Source of the DNA: JAJDYQ01 sp965214035
Lineage (GTDB): Bacteria; Pseudomonadota; Gammaproteobacteria; JAJDYQ01
Length of the DNA stretch: 64,000 bases
Direction of reading: 5' to 3'
NCBI GenBank assembly: GCA_965214035.1
Contig: OZ243932.1
Location: 124,001 to 188,000 of the forward strand
The notes beneath the pieces were generated by a model. It was not told where the DNA came from, searched no databases, and saw only the letters and a program-made list of their open reading frames with translations. Below, one piece after another: positions 35,234 through 44,287 of this stretch. Position 1 is the first letter of the stretch; each line of letters starts with the position of its first letter. The translations under genes were made by a program, and so were the position numbers.

Positions 35234-36209
35234 CGGATTCCAGTCTGCCGAAATGATCATAGGCATCGACAATGCGCTGAACAAGCGGATGTCGTACAAC
35301 ATCATGGGGCTTGAAGAAAGTAAAGCTGATACCTTCAATATCCCGCAACACATTAATGACCTGTTTAAGACCGGACTGACGATCACGCGGCAGATCAATT
35401 TGGGTCACATCACCAGTAATCACGGTCGTGGAACCAAAGCCAATGCGTGTCAGAAACATCTTCATCTGCTCTATAGTCGTATTCTGTGCTTCATCCAGAA
35501 TAATAAATGAATCGTTCAATGTGCGACCACGCATATAAGCCAGTGGAGCAATTTCTATGGTACCGCGCTCAATAAAGCGGTTCACTTTCTCCAAGCCTAT
35601 CATTTCATACAGAGCATCATACAGAGGACGCAGATATGGATCGACCTTCTGTGACAAATCTCCGGGCAAAAAACCCAGGCGCTCACCGGCTTCTACAGCC
35701 GGACGTACCAGTATAATCTTCCGAACCTGATCGTGCTCCAGTGCATCCACTGCACAGGCAACCGCAAGATAGGTTTTGCCGGTGCCAGCCGGCCCGATAC
35801 CGAAATTAATATCATTACGTTGAATACTGTGTAGATAATATCCCTGATTGTTTCCATGCCCTTTGATCTTTCCATGTCGAGTATTAATTATTACAGGATC
35901 CATATTGTTATTCTGCTTCACGACATCGCTCTCATCCATTTGAGGATCAGTCTGCTTCTCCCGTAATGCCAAATGGATATCCTCCATGGTTAATTCTTTG
36001 TCTTTGGTCACCTTATAAAGCGATTGCAGGCAAGCAGAGGCAAGCTCAATATCTTTCGGTGTGCCCACCAGCAAAAATCGATCACCTCTATGATGCAGTT
36101 CCACGCGAGTCTGCCGCTCCAGATAATGGAGATGCTCATCAAACTGGCCGGAAAGACTGGCCAGACGGGCATTATCGTGAGGTTCCAGCAGTAGCTCCTG
36201 CTCGTGCAT
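35223..36209 (-). CDS. ybeZ: PhoH-like ATPase YbeZ
   Basis: PhoH-family P-loop protein that works with YbeY in RNA metabolism. An N-terminal KH-like region is followed by Walker A GPAGTGKTYLAVACAV, LVRPAVEAGERLGFLPGDL, Walker B SFIILDEAQNTT and TGDVTQIDLPR. The start MHEQELLLEPHDNARL (ATG 36209) aligns with E. coli YbeZ; a TTG eleven codons upstream is also in frame. Sits between miaB and ybeY. Confidence 0.94.
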   Translation of the reverse strand: MHEQELLLEPHDNARLASLSGQFDEHLHYLERQTRVELHHRGDRFLLVGTPKDIELASACLQSLYKVTKDKELTMEDIHLALREKQTDPQMDESDVVKQNNNMDPVIINTRHGKIKGHGNNQGYYLHSIQRNDINFGIGPAGTGKTYLAVACAVDALEHDQVRKIILVRPAVEAGERLGFLPGDLSQKVDPYLRPLYDALYEMIGLEKVNRFIERGTIEIAPLAYMRGRTLNDSFIILDEAQNTTIEQMKMFLTRIGFGSTTVITGDVTQIDLPRDRQSGLKQVINVLRDIEGISFTFFKPHDVVRHPLVQRIVDAYDHFGRLESDDN

Positions 36210-36249
36210 ATTAATTTTTTTACTGGTTGCTTCAGGAGGCAAAACGCGG

Positions 36250-37596
36250 TCAATCCTCGGTTACTGATGAAGCATCAGACAGTCTCCCGCGAAGAGAGTT
36301 TGGCAAAGCTTCCTCAATAATCACATCGACAAACCGGCCGATTAAATCGGCTCGTCCACTGAAATTTACCATGCGATTATTAGAAGTGCGCCCTGCCATG
36401 GCGCTGATATCCTTGCGTGACGGACGTTCGACAAGAACTTTCTGAGTGGTTCCCACCATGGCCTGACTGATTTCACGGGCACTCTGCGCTAATCGAGCCT
36501 GTAGTATGGTCAGACGCTTTTTCTTGGTCTCCTCGGCAACATTATCCGGCAGGGCTGATGCCGGAGTGCCCGGTCGCCGGCTGTAAACAAAACTGAATGA
36601 GGTGTCAAAACCTGTTTCATTCACCAGCTCCATGGTTTGCTCAAAATCTTCGTCAGTCTCACCCGGAAAACCGACGATAAAATCAGATGAAAGGCTGAGG
36701 TCAGGTCGTGCCACACGCAGACGGCGAACCGTCTCAATGTAGTCCTCAACGGTGTAGTTACGTTTCATGGCTGTCAGAATGCTGTTTGAGCCGGTTTGCA
36801 CCGGCAGGTGAAAATGATTCGCCAGTTTAGGAATTTCCGCAAATGCTTCAATAAGTGCATCATTCACTTCCATGGGATGGGAAGTGGTAAAGCGAATGCG
36901 TCCGATTTCTTCTAATGCTGCCACATGGTGCAACAATAACGCCAAATCTGCCGTTTCACCATCATCCATAAGGCCACGATAGCCATTCACATTTTGCCCC
37001 AGCAGGGTAATTTCCCGTACTCCCAGGCTGACCAGACTATGTATCTCCGTCATCACATCATCCAGATTCCGGCTGATTTCCTCTCCTCGCGTAAAGGGCA
37101 CAATGCAAAAGCTGCAATACTTGCTGCAACCTTCCATGATGGAGACAAATGCCGTCGGCCCTTCTGCCCGTGGTTTTGGCAAAGCATCAAATTTTTCTAT
37201 TTCCGGGAAAGAAATATCAAGCATCGGCCTGCCTTGTTTTCTGACCTGATCCAGCATTTGCGGTAAACGGTGCAGGGTCTGGGGGCCAAAAACAATATCC
37301 ACGCAGGGCGCACGCCGACGGATATTCTCACCTTCCTGACTGGCAACACAGCCACCCACCCCGATAATCAGGTCAGGTCTTGATTGTTTCAGCCTTTTCC
37401 AGCGTCCGAGCAGAGAATAAACCTTTTCCTGTGCCTTTTCCCGGACGGAACAGGTATTCATTAATAAAACATCTGCCTCCTCTGGAGACTCGACCCGGTT
37501 CATGCCATGGGAGGCGTCGAGCATGTCAACCATTTTATCGGTATCATATTCATTCATCTGGCAGCCAAAGGTCTGTATGTATAGCTTTTCTGACAT
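36250..37596 (-). CDS. miaB: tRNA-2-methylthio-N6-dimethylallyladenosine synthase
   Basis: Radical-SAM methylthiotransferase acting on i6A37 of tRNAs. The N-terminal UPF0004 domain carries FGCQMNEYDTDKM, MNTCSVREKA and GGCVASQ cysteines for one iron-sulfur cluster. The radical-SAM motif is EGCSKYCSFCIVP. A TRAM-like C-terminus ends in DLIGRFVDVIIEEALPNSLRGRL. 448 residues. First gene of the minus-strand operon miaB-ybeZ-ybeY-ybeX-lnt. Confidence 0.96.
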   Translation of the reverse strand: MSEKLYIQTFGCQMNEYDTDKMVDMLDASHGMNRVESPEEADVLLMNTCSVREKAQEKVYSLLGRWKRLKQSRPDLIIGVGGCVASQEGENIRRRAPCVDIVFGPQTLHRLPQMLDQVRKQGRPMLDISFPEIEKFDALPKPRAEGPTAFVSIMEGCSKYCSFCIVPFTRGEEISRNLDDVMTEIHSLVSLGVREITLLGQNVNGYRGLMDDGETADLALLLHHVAALEEIGRIRFTTSHPMEVNDALIEAFAEIPKLANHFHLPVQTGSNSILTAMKRNYTVEDYIETVRRLRVARPDLSLSSDFIVGFPGETDEDFEQTMELVNETGFDTSFSFVYSRRPGTPASALPDNVAEETKKKRLTILQARLAQSAREISQAMVGTTQKVLVERPSRKDISAMAGRTSNNRMVNFSGRADLIGRFVDVIIEEALPNSLRGRLSDASSVTED

Positions 37597-37847
37597 AGGG
37601 TAACGGAGGAAATGGAAGAAAACACGAATTTATCCGATGCCTGCATGATAACAGTATCAGAAGTACCGGCGGAAGATCAGATTTACCAGAATTTCCTTGT
37701 GAAACACAGCCCAATTCCAAAAAAATAATTTGACATTATCGGTGCTTTTTGAAAAACTGGTTTCGTAAATTAATAAATACATAAAATTCAAACACGTATC
37801 ATATTGGTCAATATGGCAAAATCATTGCAAAAAGAGAGCCCTGCCCC

Positions 37848-38579
37848 ATGTTGAATACGGAAGGTTTCTCATGGATTTCTTTCGCTCGAACTGATGTCGG
37901 CAAGGTTCGCAAGATTAACGAGGATTCTGTTCTCGATAATGGCCCGGCCGGTATCTGGGTAGTTGCCGATGGAATGGGAGGGCATGCCGCTGGCAATGTT
38001 GCCAGTGCCTCTATCGTTAACAGTCTCAGCGAACTAAAGCCATCGGAAGATGCGGATGCCCTTGTCAGTGAAATAGAGCAGCGATTGCTGGACGCTAACA
38101 GCGACCTGTTAAGGCAGGCCGCAGAACGTGACGACAAACAGACTATGGGCAGCACGGTGGTCGTATTGCTGGCATTTGGTCAAAAAGCACTTTGTCTGTG
38201 GGCTGGTGACAGCCGTATTTACAGGCTGCGGGACGGGACCCTCAACCAACTCACAATTGACCACAGTAAAGTCCAGGAGCTGGTAGATGAAGGCTTAATC
38301 GCCGAAGATGAGGCTGAAAGCCACCCCGAAGCAAATGTCATCACACGCGCTATCGGTGCCAGTCGGCGCCTTTTTATCGACATGGATATACGCGATGTAC
38401 AGCAGGGAGACCGCTATCTGCTTTGCAGTGACGGGCTTTTTAAGGAAGTCACAAAAAACGAAATTAATGAGCTGCTGGCTCGGGGCACGCCTGAAGAAGC
38501 ATGCGACACACTGATTGATCTTACGCTCGAACGAGGTTCCAGAGATAATGTCACCGTTATTGTTGTTGAAGCGAATTGA
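37848..38579 (+). CDS. PP2C-type serine/threonine phosphatase
   Basis: 243-residue phosphatase of the Stp1/PrpC type. Metal-binding motifs are visible: RTDVGKVRKINEDS, VVADGMGGHAAGNVAS, GSTVVVLL, LWAGDSRIYRLRDG, and CSDGLFKEVTKNEI...GSRDNVTVIVVE. It is 37 bases upstream of a transmembrane Ser/Thr kinase and most likely reverses its phosphorylations. Such pairs often accompany type VI secretion, but no secretion genes are seen here. Confidence 0.92.
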   Translation: MLNTEGFSWISFARTDVGKVRKINEDSVLDNGPAGIWVVADGMGGHAAGNVASASIVNSLSELKPSEDADALVSEIEQRLLDANSDLLRQAAERDDKQTMGSTVVVLLAFGQKALCLWAGDSRIYRLRDGTLNQLTIDHSKVQELVDEGLIAEDEAESHPEANVITRAIGASRRLFIDMDIRDVQQGDRYLLCSDGLFKEVTKNEINELLARGTPEEACDTLIDLTLERGSRDNVTVIVVEAN

Positions 38580-38616
38580 GGCCGGCATGCAGGTATCAGA
38601 GACGAGGCAATAGTAA

Positions 38617-41600
38617 ATGATTAATGAATTTAAGTTAGTTTTACAAAAACATATCAAGGGTGAGGCAAAATCTGGCGAAGTCACAGACCTTTTACAAAAG
38701 CTCCTCAAAAAGCATCCTCAGCTTGCGGGGCCTATGGAAAGCCAGATAAATCAGCTCGCCCAGGATGGCAAAATTACAGCCGACACACGGGATGCCGTTC
38801 TGAGGATTACCACGGAGTTCACCAGTATCAGTGAAAGTGCAGACAAAACCGTTCTCACAGATGCGGTGACAGTGACTGAAATGGCTTCCGGTCAGGATGC
38901 TATGACCGATGTAACCGATGTAACTGATGCAACTGAAGTCAGTGCCACAACCTCGGTAGAACAGCCTGATGCTACCCTGGTTGAATCTGGCGCTACTCTC
39001 ATCAACACTGATACACATACCGGCGCTACCGCGACGGATGACGGCTTTGCGCTTGATCTTGAAGCCACAGGAGGTAACCCGGCACAAACAAGTCCTACAA
39101 TGGGGCCAGACGGCATACCCGTTATGACCTATGGGGACGAGGCCATTAATGTCGGTTCCATACTGCGCAACCGCTTCGAGCTTGTTGCCAAACTTGGTGA
39201 AGGTGGCATGGGTGCTGTGTATCTGGCTACTGACAAAATTAAAGAGGAAGCACAGGACAAAAATCCGAGGATCGCGGTTAAGGTTCTGAACGAAACATTT
39301 AAGCAATTCCGTGAATCCTTCATAGCACTGCAGCGGGAATCGTCCAAACAACAACGGCTTGCCCACCCGAATATTGCTACTGTTTTTGATTTTGACCGTG
39401 ACTATACCTACGGCACGGTTTTTATGACCATGGAATATCTGGAAGGCGAGCCGCTTGATAAATATATTCGTCGCCTCCCCGGTGAGGGACTGAGCTATGA
39501 GGAAGCCCGTCCGGTCATTGAAGGGATGTGCCATGGTCTGGCATATGCGCATCACCACCAGTTGGTACATTCCGACTTTAAGCCGGCCAACACCTTTTTA
39601 AATAAGGATGGGGTAGTCAAGCTGCTTGATTTCGGTATTGCACGGGCCGCCAAGCCCAAAGATGCGCCGGAAGGCAGTGCGAAGGAAAACACCCTGTTTG
39701 ATCCTGGCACACTGAGTGCTCTGACTCCTGCCTATGCTAGTGCAGAAATGCTTGAAGGTGAAACACCCGAACCACCGGATGATATCTATGCGCTGGCGTG
39801 TGTCTGCTATCAGCTTCTCAGCGGCAAACACCCTTTTAATAAAATGCCTGCCAATCACGCGAGAGACAGTGGACTTACGCCGGCACCGATTAAAAGGCTC
39901 AAGCGTCGCCAAATGAAGGGACTTATGCGCGGTCTCTCTTTTAATCGTAATAACCGCCCCCAGACAGTTGAAGAATTCCTGGATGAGATTACTCCGAAAA
40001 AACCTATTCTTGCATACTCGCTGACTGCCGCTGTAGTTATTCTGACGATTATTGGCGTCCTTGCAAAAGATGCTTTTGAAGATCATCTGCGCGAGCAGCA
40101 AAATCAGGAAATGATAGCCGCCATTACCGAAGCAGGTGCGGCACGTCAGCTACAGGCTGTTAAACAAAGTCTGACAACGCTGGAAACATTTGAAGCCGAT
40201 TCACAGACACGCATCAAGGCAGATCCTGACGTGCAAAATGCGATTGTCGGTTATTTTTCACGGCGTATTGACGAACAGATAGACAAGACAAAGCAGCGTT
40301 ATAACTATCCACAGGCATTCAGCATTCTGGAAGAAGCGAGAAAATTCTATCCCGACTCAGGAACACTGGACTCCAAAGAAGAGGAATTAAGATCAAGCAA
40401 GAGTGAGGAACTGGAAAGCCAGCGTGATCTGTACACCCGCTTCCTGAAAATAGGTCCCTGGTTGAGTGTTGAAGGAACCAGCAATGATATTCCTGATGTC
40501 ATCAATATCATCCGCCGCATTGATCCCGGCAACCCGCTGCTTACCGACCCCAGGCTTGTGGGAAGCTATATTACCGAGGCACGTGGCTCTCAGCAGGAAA
40601 ATAACTATGAACGGACAAAGCTCCTTCTTGGTCAGGCTGCTGAATATACTGAAGACAAAACTGACATTATCAATGCCGAAGACGAACTCTCTTTCGCACG
40701 TCACAGCTACCTGAACCAGCAGGAACTGGAGAACCTCATACCACAGGTCACCGGGGCCAGACCAGAAGCTGGCATTCAGCAGGCATTATCGGTTCGTGAC
40801 GAATTAATCTTCATGCGGTTGGTCTCGCCGGAAAATGAGATTTTAACCGGCGCGACTGAAGCGTTATCCGAGTTATTGGTTACGGCGGCCGACGAGTCAT
40901 CCGAATTAAGCAGTACCGAGCAGGCGTTCCTGAGCCTGTCTCCCGCGCTTTCTGTCGAACAGCAGGAGACCGTGCGGTCCAGGCTCAGTGACTCCTGGCA
41001 AAAGGTCGGTGGGGTAACTGCGGAACTGTCCACCCTGCGCCAGACAACAGCCGATGAATTACAGGCTGAACTCAATGCGCTGGCCTCAGAAAACGAGTTC
41101 ACCCATGAGTGGACACAAAGCCTTCGTGATGTTTCATTACGGCTCGAGGCCGTTCTGGGTTCAAATCATATCGAAACACAGCGGGCCAAACGTGGGCTGG
41201 CTACCCAACATATCGAACAGGCAACCATAATGAGTGAGGGCGGGCGCCTCGCCCAGGGTGCGATTCTGATTGCCTATGCCAAACAGTTTGACGCCAGTGT
41301 GCCCGGCTTGAAAGACGCCGAAGACTTTATTGTCAAGGCTTTGCGCGAACAGGAAATCGAACGACTCGAAAAAGAGCGACTCGCTATCATATCCGCACTC
41401 AAAAAAGACACGATCGCCAAGGCGAAATCGGAAAAAATGGAAGATGCTGTGCGATTTCTGGACTTATTGCGTGTCTATCTGCTACCGGATGATGAATTCC
41501 TGACTGTCGAGGGCCCGGGTGAAGTCGGCAAAGCCTATGCCAGACTTGCTCTGCGTGCGAAACGGCAGGCGGATGCCATGCAGAAAGACTACACCGGCCA

Positions 41601-42903
41601 GCGTGATGCCTACATAGCCGCATTGAATCAAATCAACGCAGGATTTGAAGTGGCACCAAGCTCCCCGGAACTGGCAGACGCCCGTGCTCAAATTGAATAC
41701 TCACAAACAGTCTCAGAAGTACGAAATACCTTCAGTACATCCCAGGTCATCGAACTTGCTGAGCTGCAATCCAAGCTGAGCGATCTCAGGGCGTTTGACA
41801 GAGCACAGTATGAACGCCTGCAGACTGAATTTTCAGAAGCGGTGACGAGTCGCATTTCCACGATGGAAATGTATGACCCTGAGTCTGCAAAGGCATACCT
41901 TGAAGCTGCCAGACAACTTCCGATCAATCAGACCTTGCTGTCCAGGATCCGTATTGCTGTCGTTGCTCCGTCCAGATATGCCGTTGAGCTTGAAGACGCA
42001 ATCAAGGCATCCATGCTTTCTAAAGCCGGCGGAATTTTTGCCAGAGCCAGAGAAGAAGAAAGCGATCACCCGGACATCCAGCGTCTGAGAACCGCGCTGG
42101 CCAACAAAATTAATGAGGCTAACGATACCTACAAGGAATACCAGGTGGCTTTGAGAAATAATGATACGGAGGGTGCCAAAACCCAGATCGCACGGGCTTT
42201 GAGAATATGGCGGGACAACCCGGAATTTCAGTCTGCATCCAAATCCATCAAAATCAGCATTATTGCCAGTAAAAAAATATGCCAGACACGGCTTGCAGGC
42301 TATGGCAAGCAAAGTCGTGGACGTTGCTATGACATGGTATCTGTTGAAGATAAAGGCCCGATCATGATCGTCCTGCCTCCCGGCGCAGGCCACAACCAGC
42401 CTTTTGCATTCAGCAAATACGAAGTATCGGTGGCTGATTTTAACCACTACTGCCAAAAAACAAAAAAATGTCAGCCGAATAATTCCAATCCCGGGTTACC
42501 TGTTACCGGAATTACCCTGCAACAGGCAAACGATTACGCCGAATGGCTGAGCAAGACAACAGGTGCCAAATATCGGCTCCCCACCGTAGAAGAATGGAAG
42601 TTCGCCGCGGAAGCAGGAGGCGATCAGCCCAAGGGGAAAATATATAACTGCACCTTGCGTCTGGGACAAAATGTCATCAAGGGGACCGGTCTGGAAGATG
42701 TCAACTCAGGCAAGCAGAATGGCTGGGGCCTGGTCAACTATATCGGCAATGCCCAGGAATGGGTTACCAGTGCCTCTGGAATCAGGGCAAGAGGTGGTGC
42801 CTATAATGATGCAATGCAGGATTGCACCATGGACCTGGAAAAACCCCATGATGGTAAAGCCGACGCCTATACCACATTCCGCCTTGTCAGGGATGTCATT
42901 TAG
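38617..42903 (+). CDS. Bifunctional Ser/Thr kinase / formylglycine-generating enzyme-like protein
   Basis: 1428 residues. An N-terminal helical segment (1-70) and a Thr/Asp-rich linker (80-165) lead to a Hanks-type kinase at about 187-457: GEGGMG (194-199), Lys222 in AVKV, HSDFKPAN with Asp320, DFG (338-340). The catalytic loop has HSD instead of HRD, a non-RD kinase. One membrane segment lies at 464-483. A region of about 750 residues of charged helices and likely coiled coil follows, then a C-terminal SUMF1/FGE-like domain from about 1249 (SKYEVSVADFNHYC, YRLPTVEEWKFAAEAGG, GNAQEWV, RGGAYN, TTFRLVRDV). Topology puts the FGE-like domain in the periplasm. Co-operonic with the PP2C gene and overlapping the next gene by one base. 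Substrates unknown. Confidence 0.9.
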   Translation: MINEFKLVLQKHIKGEAKSGEVTDLLQKLLKKHPQLAGPMESQINQLAQDGKITADTRDAVLRITTEFTSISESADKTVLTDAVTVTEMASGQDAMTDVTDVTDATEVSATTSVEQPDATLVESGATLINTDTHTGATATDDGFALDLEATGGNPAQTSPTMGPDGIPVMTYGDEAINVGSILRNRFELVAKLGEGGMGAVYLATDKIKEEAQDKNPRIAVKVLNETFKQFRESFIALQRESSKQQRLAHPNIATVFDFDRDYTYGTVFMTMEYLEGEPLDKYIRRLPGEGLSYEEARPVIEGMCHGLAYAHHHQLVHSDFKPANTFLNKDGVVKLLDFGIARAAKPKDAPEGSAKENTLFDPGTLSALTPAYASAEMLEGETPEPPDDIYALACVCYQLLSGKHPFNKMPANHARDSGLTPAPIKRLKRRQMKGLMRGLSFNRNNRPQTVEEFLDEITPKKPILAYSLTAAVVILTIIGVLAKDAFEDHLREQQNQEMIAAITEAGAARQLQAVKQSLTTLETFEADSQTRIKADPDVQNAIVGYFSRRIDEQIDKTKQRYNYPQAFSILEEARKFYPDSGTLDSKEEELRSSKSEELESQRDLYTRFLKIGPWLSVEGTSNDIPDVINIIRRIDPGNPLLTDPRLVGSYITEARGSQQENNYERTKLLLGQAAEYTEDKTDIINAEDELSFARHSYLNQQELENLIPQVTGARPEAGIQQALSVRDELIFMRLVSPENEILTGATEALSELLVTAADESSELSSTEQAFLSLSPALSVEQQETVRSRLSDSWQKVGGVTAELSTLRQTTADELQAELNALASENEFTHEWTQSLRDVSLRLEAVLGSNHIETQRAKRGLATQHIEQATIMSEGGRLAQGAILIAYAKQFDASVPGLKDAEDFIVKALREQEIERLEKERLAIISALKKDTIAKAKSEKMEDAVRFLDLLRVYLLPDDEFLTVEGPGEVGKAYARLALRAKRQADAMQKDYTGQRDAYIAALNQINAGFEVAPSSPELADARAQIEYSQTVSEVRNTFSTSQVIELAELQSKLSDLRAFDRAQYERLQTEFSEAVTSRISTMEMYDPESAKAYLEAARQLPINQTLLSRIRIAVVAPSRYAVELEDAIKASMLSKAGGIFARAREEESDHPDIQRLRTALANKINEANDTYKEYQVALRNNDTEGAKTQIARALRIWRDNPEFQSASKSIKISIIASKKICQTRLAGYGKQSRGRCYDMVSVEDKGPIMIVLPPGAGHNQPFAFSKYEVSVADFNHYCQKTKKCQPNNSNPGLPVTGITLQQANDYAEWLSKTTGAKYRLPTVEEWKFAAEAGGDQPKGKIYNCTLRLGQNVIKGTGLEDVNSGKQNGWGLVNYIGNAQEWVTSASGIRARGGAYNDAMQDCTMDLEKPHDGKADAYTTFRLVRDVI

Positions 42904-43268
42904 TGACTACGCGCAAACACAGCAGCCTTCGTCGATTGGCTCTGGCCTACTACAGGGGGCATATCGTGCGAGAACGATATCTCGAGCTCCGCAGTCGGTA
43001 TCTGCAGGCTATCACAGAGGGCAAAGAACCCGCCCCTATCACCTCTGATGAAATTGCCCCGGAAGTTTTCGATATCTCATCATCCAGGCTAACTAATGAC
43101 GATGGAAAAAACAAACCTCTCCTGATTTCGATTCTGGCTGCCGCTGCAGTTATTATCATCATTGCAATCGTAGCTGTTGTAAATAACAAACCTCCGGCAT
43201 CCGAAAGCTCGACAGATACCGGAAAAGCCAATAGCAGCTCGATACAGAAAAAAATGGGAATTATATAG
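42903..43268 (+). CDS. Small membrane protein, C-terminus rewritten by transposon insertion
   Basis: 121 residues starting at a GTG that overlaps the kinase stop (TAGTG). Basic N-terminus (TTRKHSSLRRLALAYYRGHIVRERY), one membrane segment at about 77-94 (LLISILAAAAVIIIIAIVAVV), and a short Ser-rich tail. The last codons now read MGII-stop inside the transposon. Joining the DNA across the duplicated target site gives ITAI-stop, so the insertion swapped four codons and probably left function intact. Likely an accessory of the kinase; no family recognised. Confidence 0.7.
   Translation: MTTRKHSSLRRLALAYYRGHIVRERYLELRSRYLQAITEGKEPAPITSDEIAPEVFDISSSRLTNDDGKNKPLLISILAAAAVIIIIAIVAVVNNKPPASESSTDTGKANSSSIQKKMGII
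43248..43255. repeat. Left target-site duplication of the transposon
   Basis: AAAAAAAT, repeated exactly at 46016-46023 on the far side of the element. Eight bases is the duplication size known for IS1595-family insertions. Confidence 0.93.
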
Positions 43269-43279
43269 AATGTTAGCCA
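43256..43279. repeat. Left terminal inverted repeat
   Basis: 24 bases beginning GGGAATTATATAG and ending AATGTTAGCCA, identical to the reverse complement of 45992-46015. Confidence 0.93.
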
Positions 43280-43296
43280 AAAACTTGCAAAATCAC

Positions 43297-43340
43297 TTGA
43301 CATTTGGGTTCCAATAGATTACAATGTTAGCCATAACATT
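43297..43340 (+). promoter_or_regulatory. Transposase promoter with internal copy of the repeat core
   Basis: TTGACA (43297-43302), 17 bases, TACAAT (43320-43325). The inner 11 bases of the terminal repeat, AATGTTAGCCA, recur at 43323-43333 and overlap the -10 end, within an AATGTT...AACATT dyad. Transposase binding here could repress its own operon, including the restriction genes. Confidence 0.65.
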
Positions 43341-43351
43341 GAGGAACAAAA

Positions 43352-44287
43352 ATGAAAAAGCAATCGAAATATTACGCCGTAAATGAGATAAGCATGTATG
43401 AATTCTTGCAACGAATTCCTGATGAACGGGCGGCAGAAAACTATCTAATTCAATTGCGCTGGCAGGGTTCCCCAATATGTCCTCACTGCAATAGTAGCAG
43501 AATATCCGATGTAAAGAATCGCAAGCCTCAACCCTATCGATGTAAAGATTGCCGAAAGCATTTTAGTGTACGCACTAATACGGTTATTGCACAGGCAAAC
43601 ATACCGCTACATAAATTTCTGTATGCTGTTTACTTGCTATCTACCCATACGAAAGGCATATCAAGCGTGCAATTCGCTAAGCAACTCGGAATCACACAAA
43701 AAACGGCTTGGTTTCTTGCTCATAGAATACGAAAGGGATGGGAACAGAAAAGTGGATTGTTTGCCGGTCCTGTTGAAGTTGATGAAACTTATATTGGTGG
43801 TAAGGAAAAGAACAAGCACAATTCTAAGAAACTTAAAGCTGGACGCGGCACAGTTGGCAAAGCCGCAGTGGTAGGTGCAAATACAAGAAAAGGCGGTAAA
43901 GTTAGGGCGCAACATGTAGAATCTACCGATAGCACCAGTCTTCAAGGATTTATCGAAGATACTACCGAAAGGGGTCAAACTGTTTATACTGATGATCATA
44001 GATCGTATGTTGGAATGGTTGATTTTGACCATGAAACGGTTAAACATAGCGTTGGTGAGTACGTTAAAGGGCAGGCGCATACGAATGGAATCGAGAGTTT
44101 TTGGGCATTGCTTAAGCGAGGTCACTACGGCACTTATCACAAAATGTCAGTCAAGCACCTAAATCGTTATGTTGATGAATTCTCCACAAGATTTAACATG
44201 AGGAAGCAAGGAACTATGGCCAAAATCGAACAGACAATAGACGGTTGTATAGGCGTTGAATTGCCATTAAAAGAGTTAGTCAAGTGA
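43352..44287 (+). CDS. IS1595-family transposase
   Basis: 311 residues. N-terminal zinc-ribbon (CPHCNSSRISDVKNRKPQPYRCKDCRKHFSVRTNT), helix-turn-helix-like region SSVQFAKQLGITQKTAWFLAHRIR, then an ISXO2-like DDE core: VEVDETYIGGKEKNKH, VYTDDHRSY and HTNGIESFWALLKRGHYGTYHKM. All catalytic-type residues appear present. Ribosome binding site GAGGA upstream. Its stop overlaps the methyltransferase GTG (GTGA). Confidence 0.93.
   Translation: MKKQSKYYAVNEISMYEFLQRIPDERAAENYLIQLRWQGSPICPHCNSSRISDVKNRKPQPYRCKDCRKHFSVRTNTVIAQANIPLHKFLYAVYLLSTHTKGISSVQFAKQLGITQKTAWFLAHRIRKGWEQKSGLFAGPVEVDETYIGGKEKNKHNSKKLKAGRGTVGKAAVVGANTRKGGKVRAQHVESTDSTSLQGFIEDTTERGQTVYTDDHRSYVGMVDFDHETVKHSVGEYVKGQAHTNGIESFWALLKRGHYGTYHKMSVKHLNRYVDEFSTRFNMRKQGTMAKIEQTIDGCIGVELPLKELVK

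Noticed and set aside
37848..43268. Type VI secretion accessory cluster
   Set aside because: The phosphatase and kinase resemble PppA/PpkA pairs, but no tss, hcp or vgrG genes are in the window.
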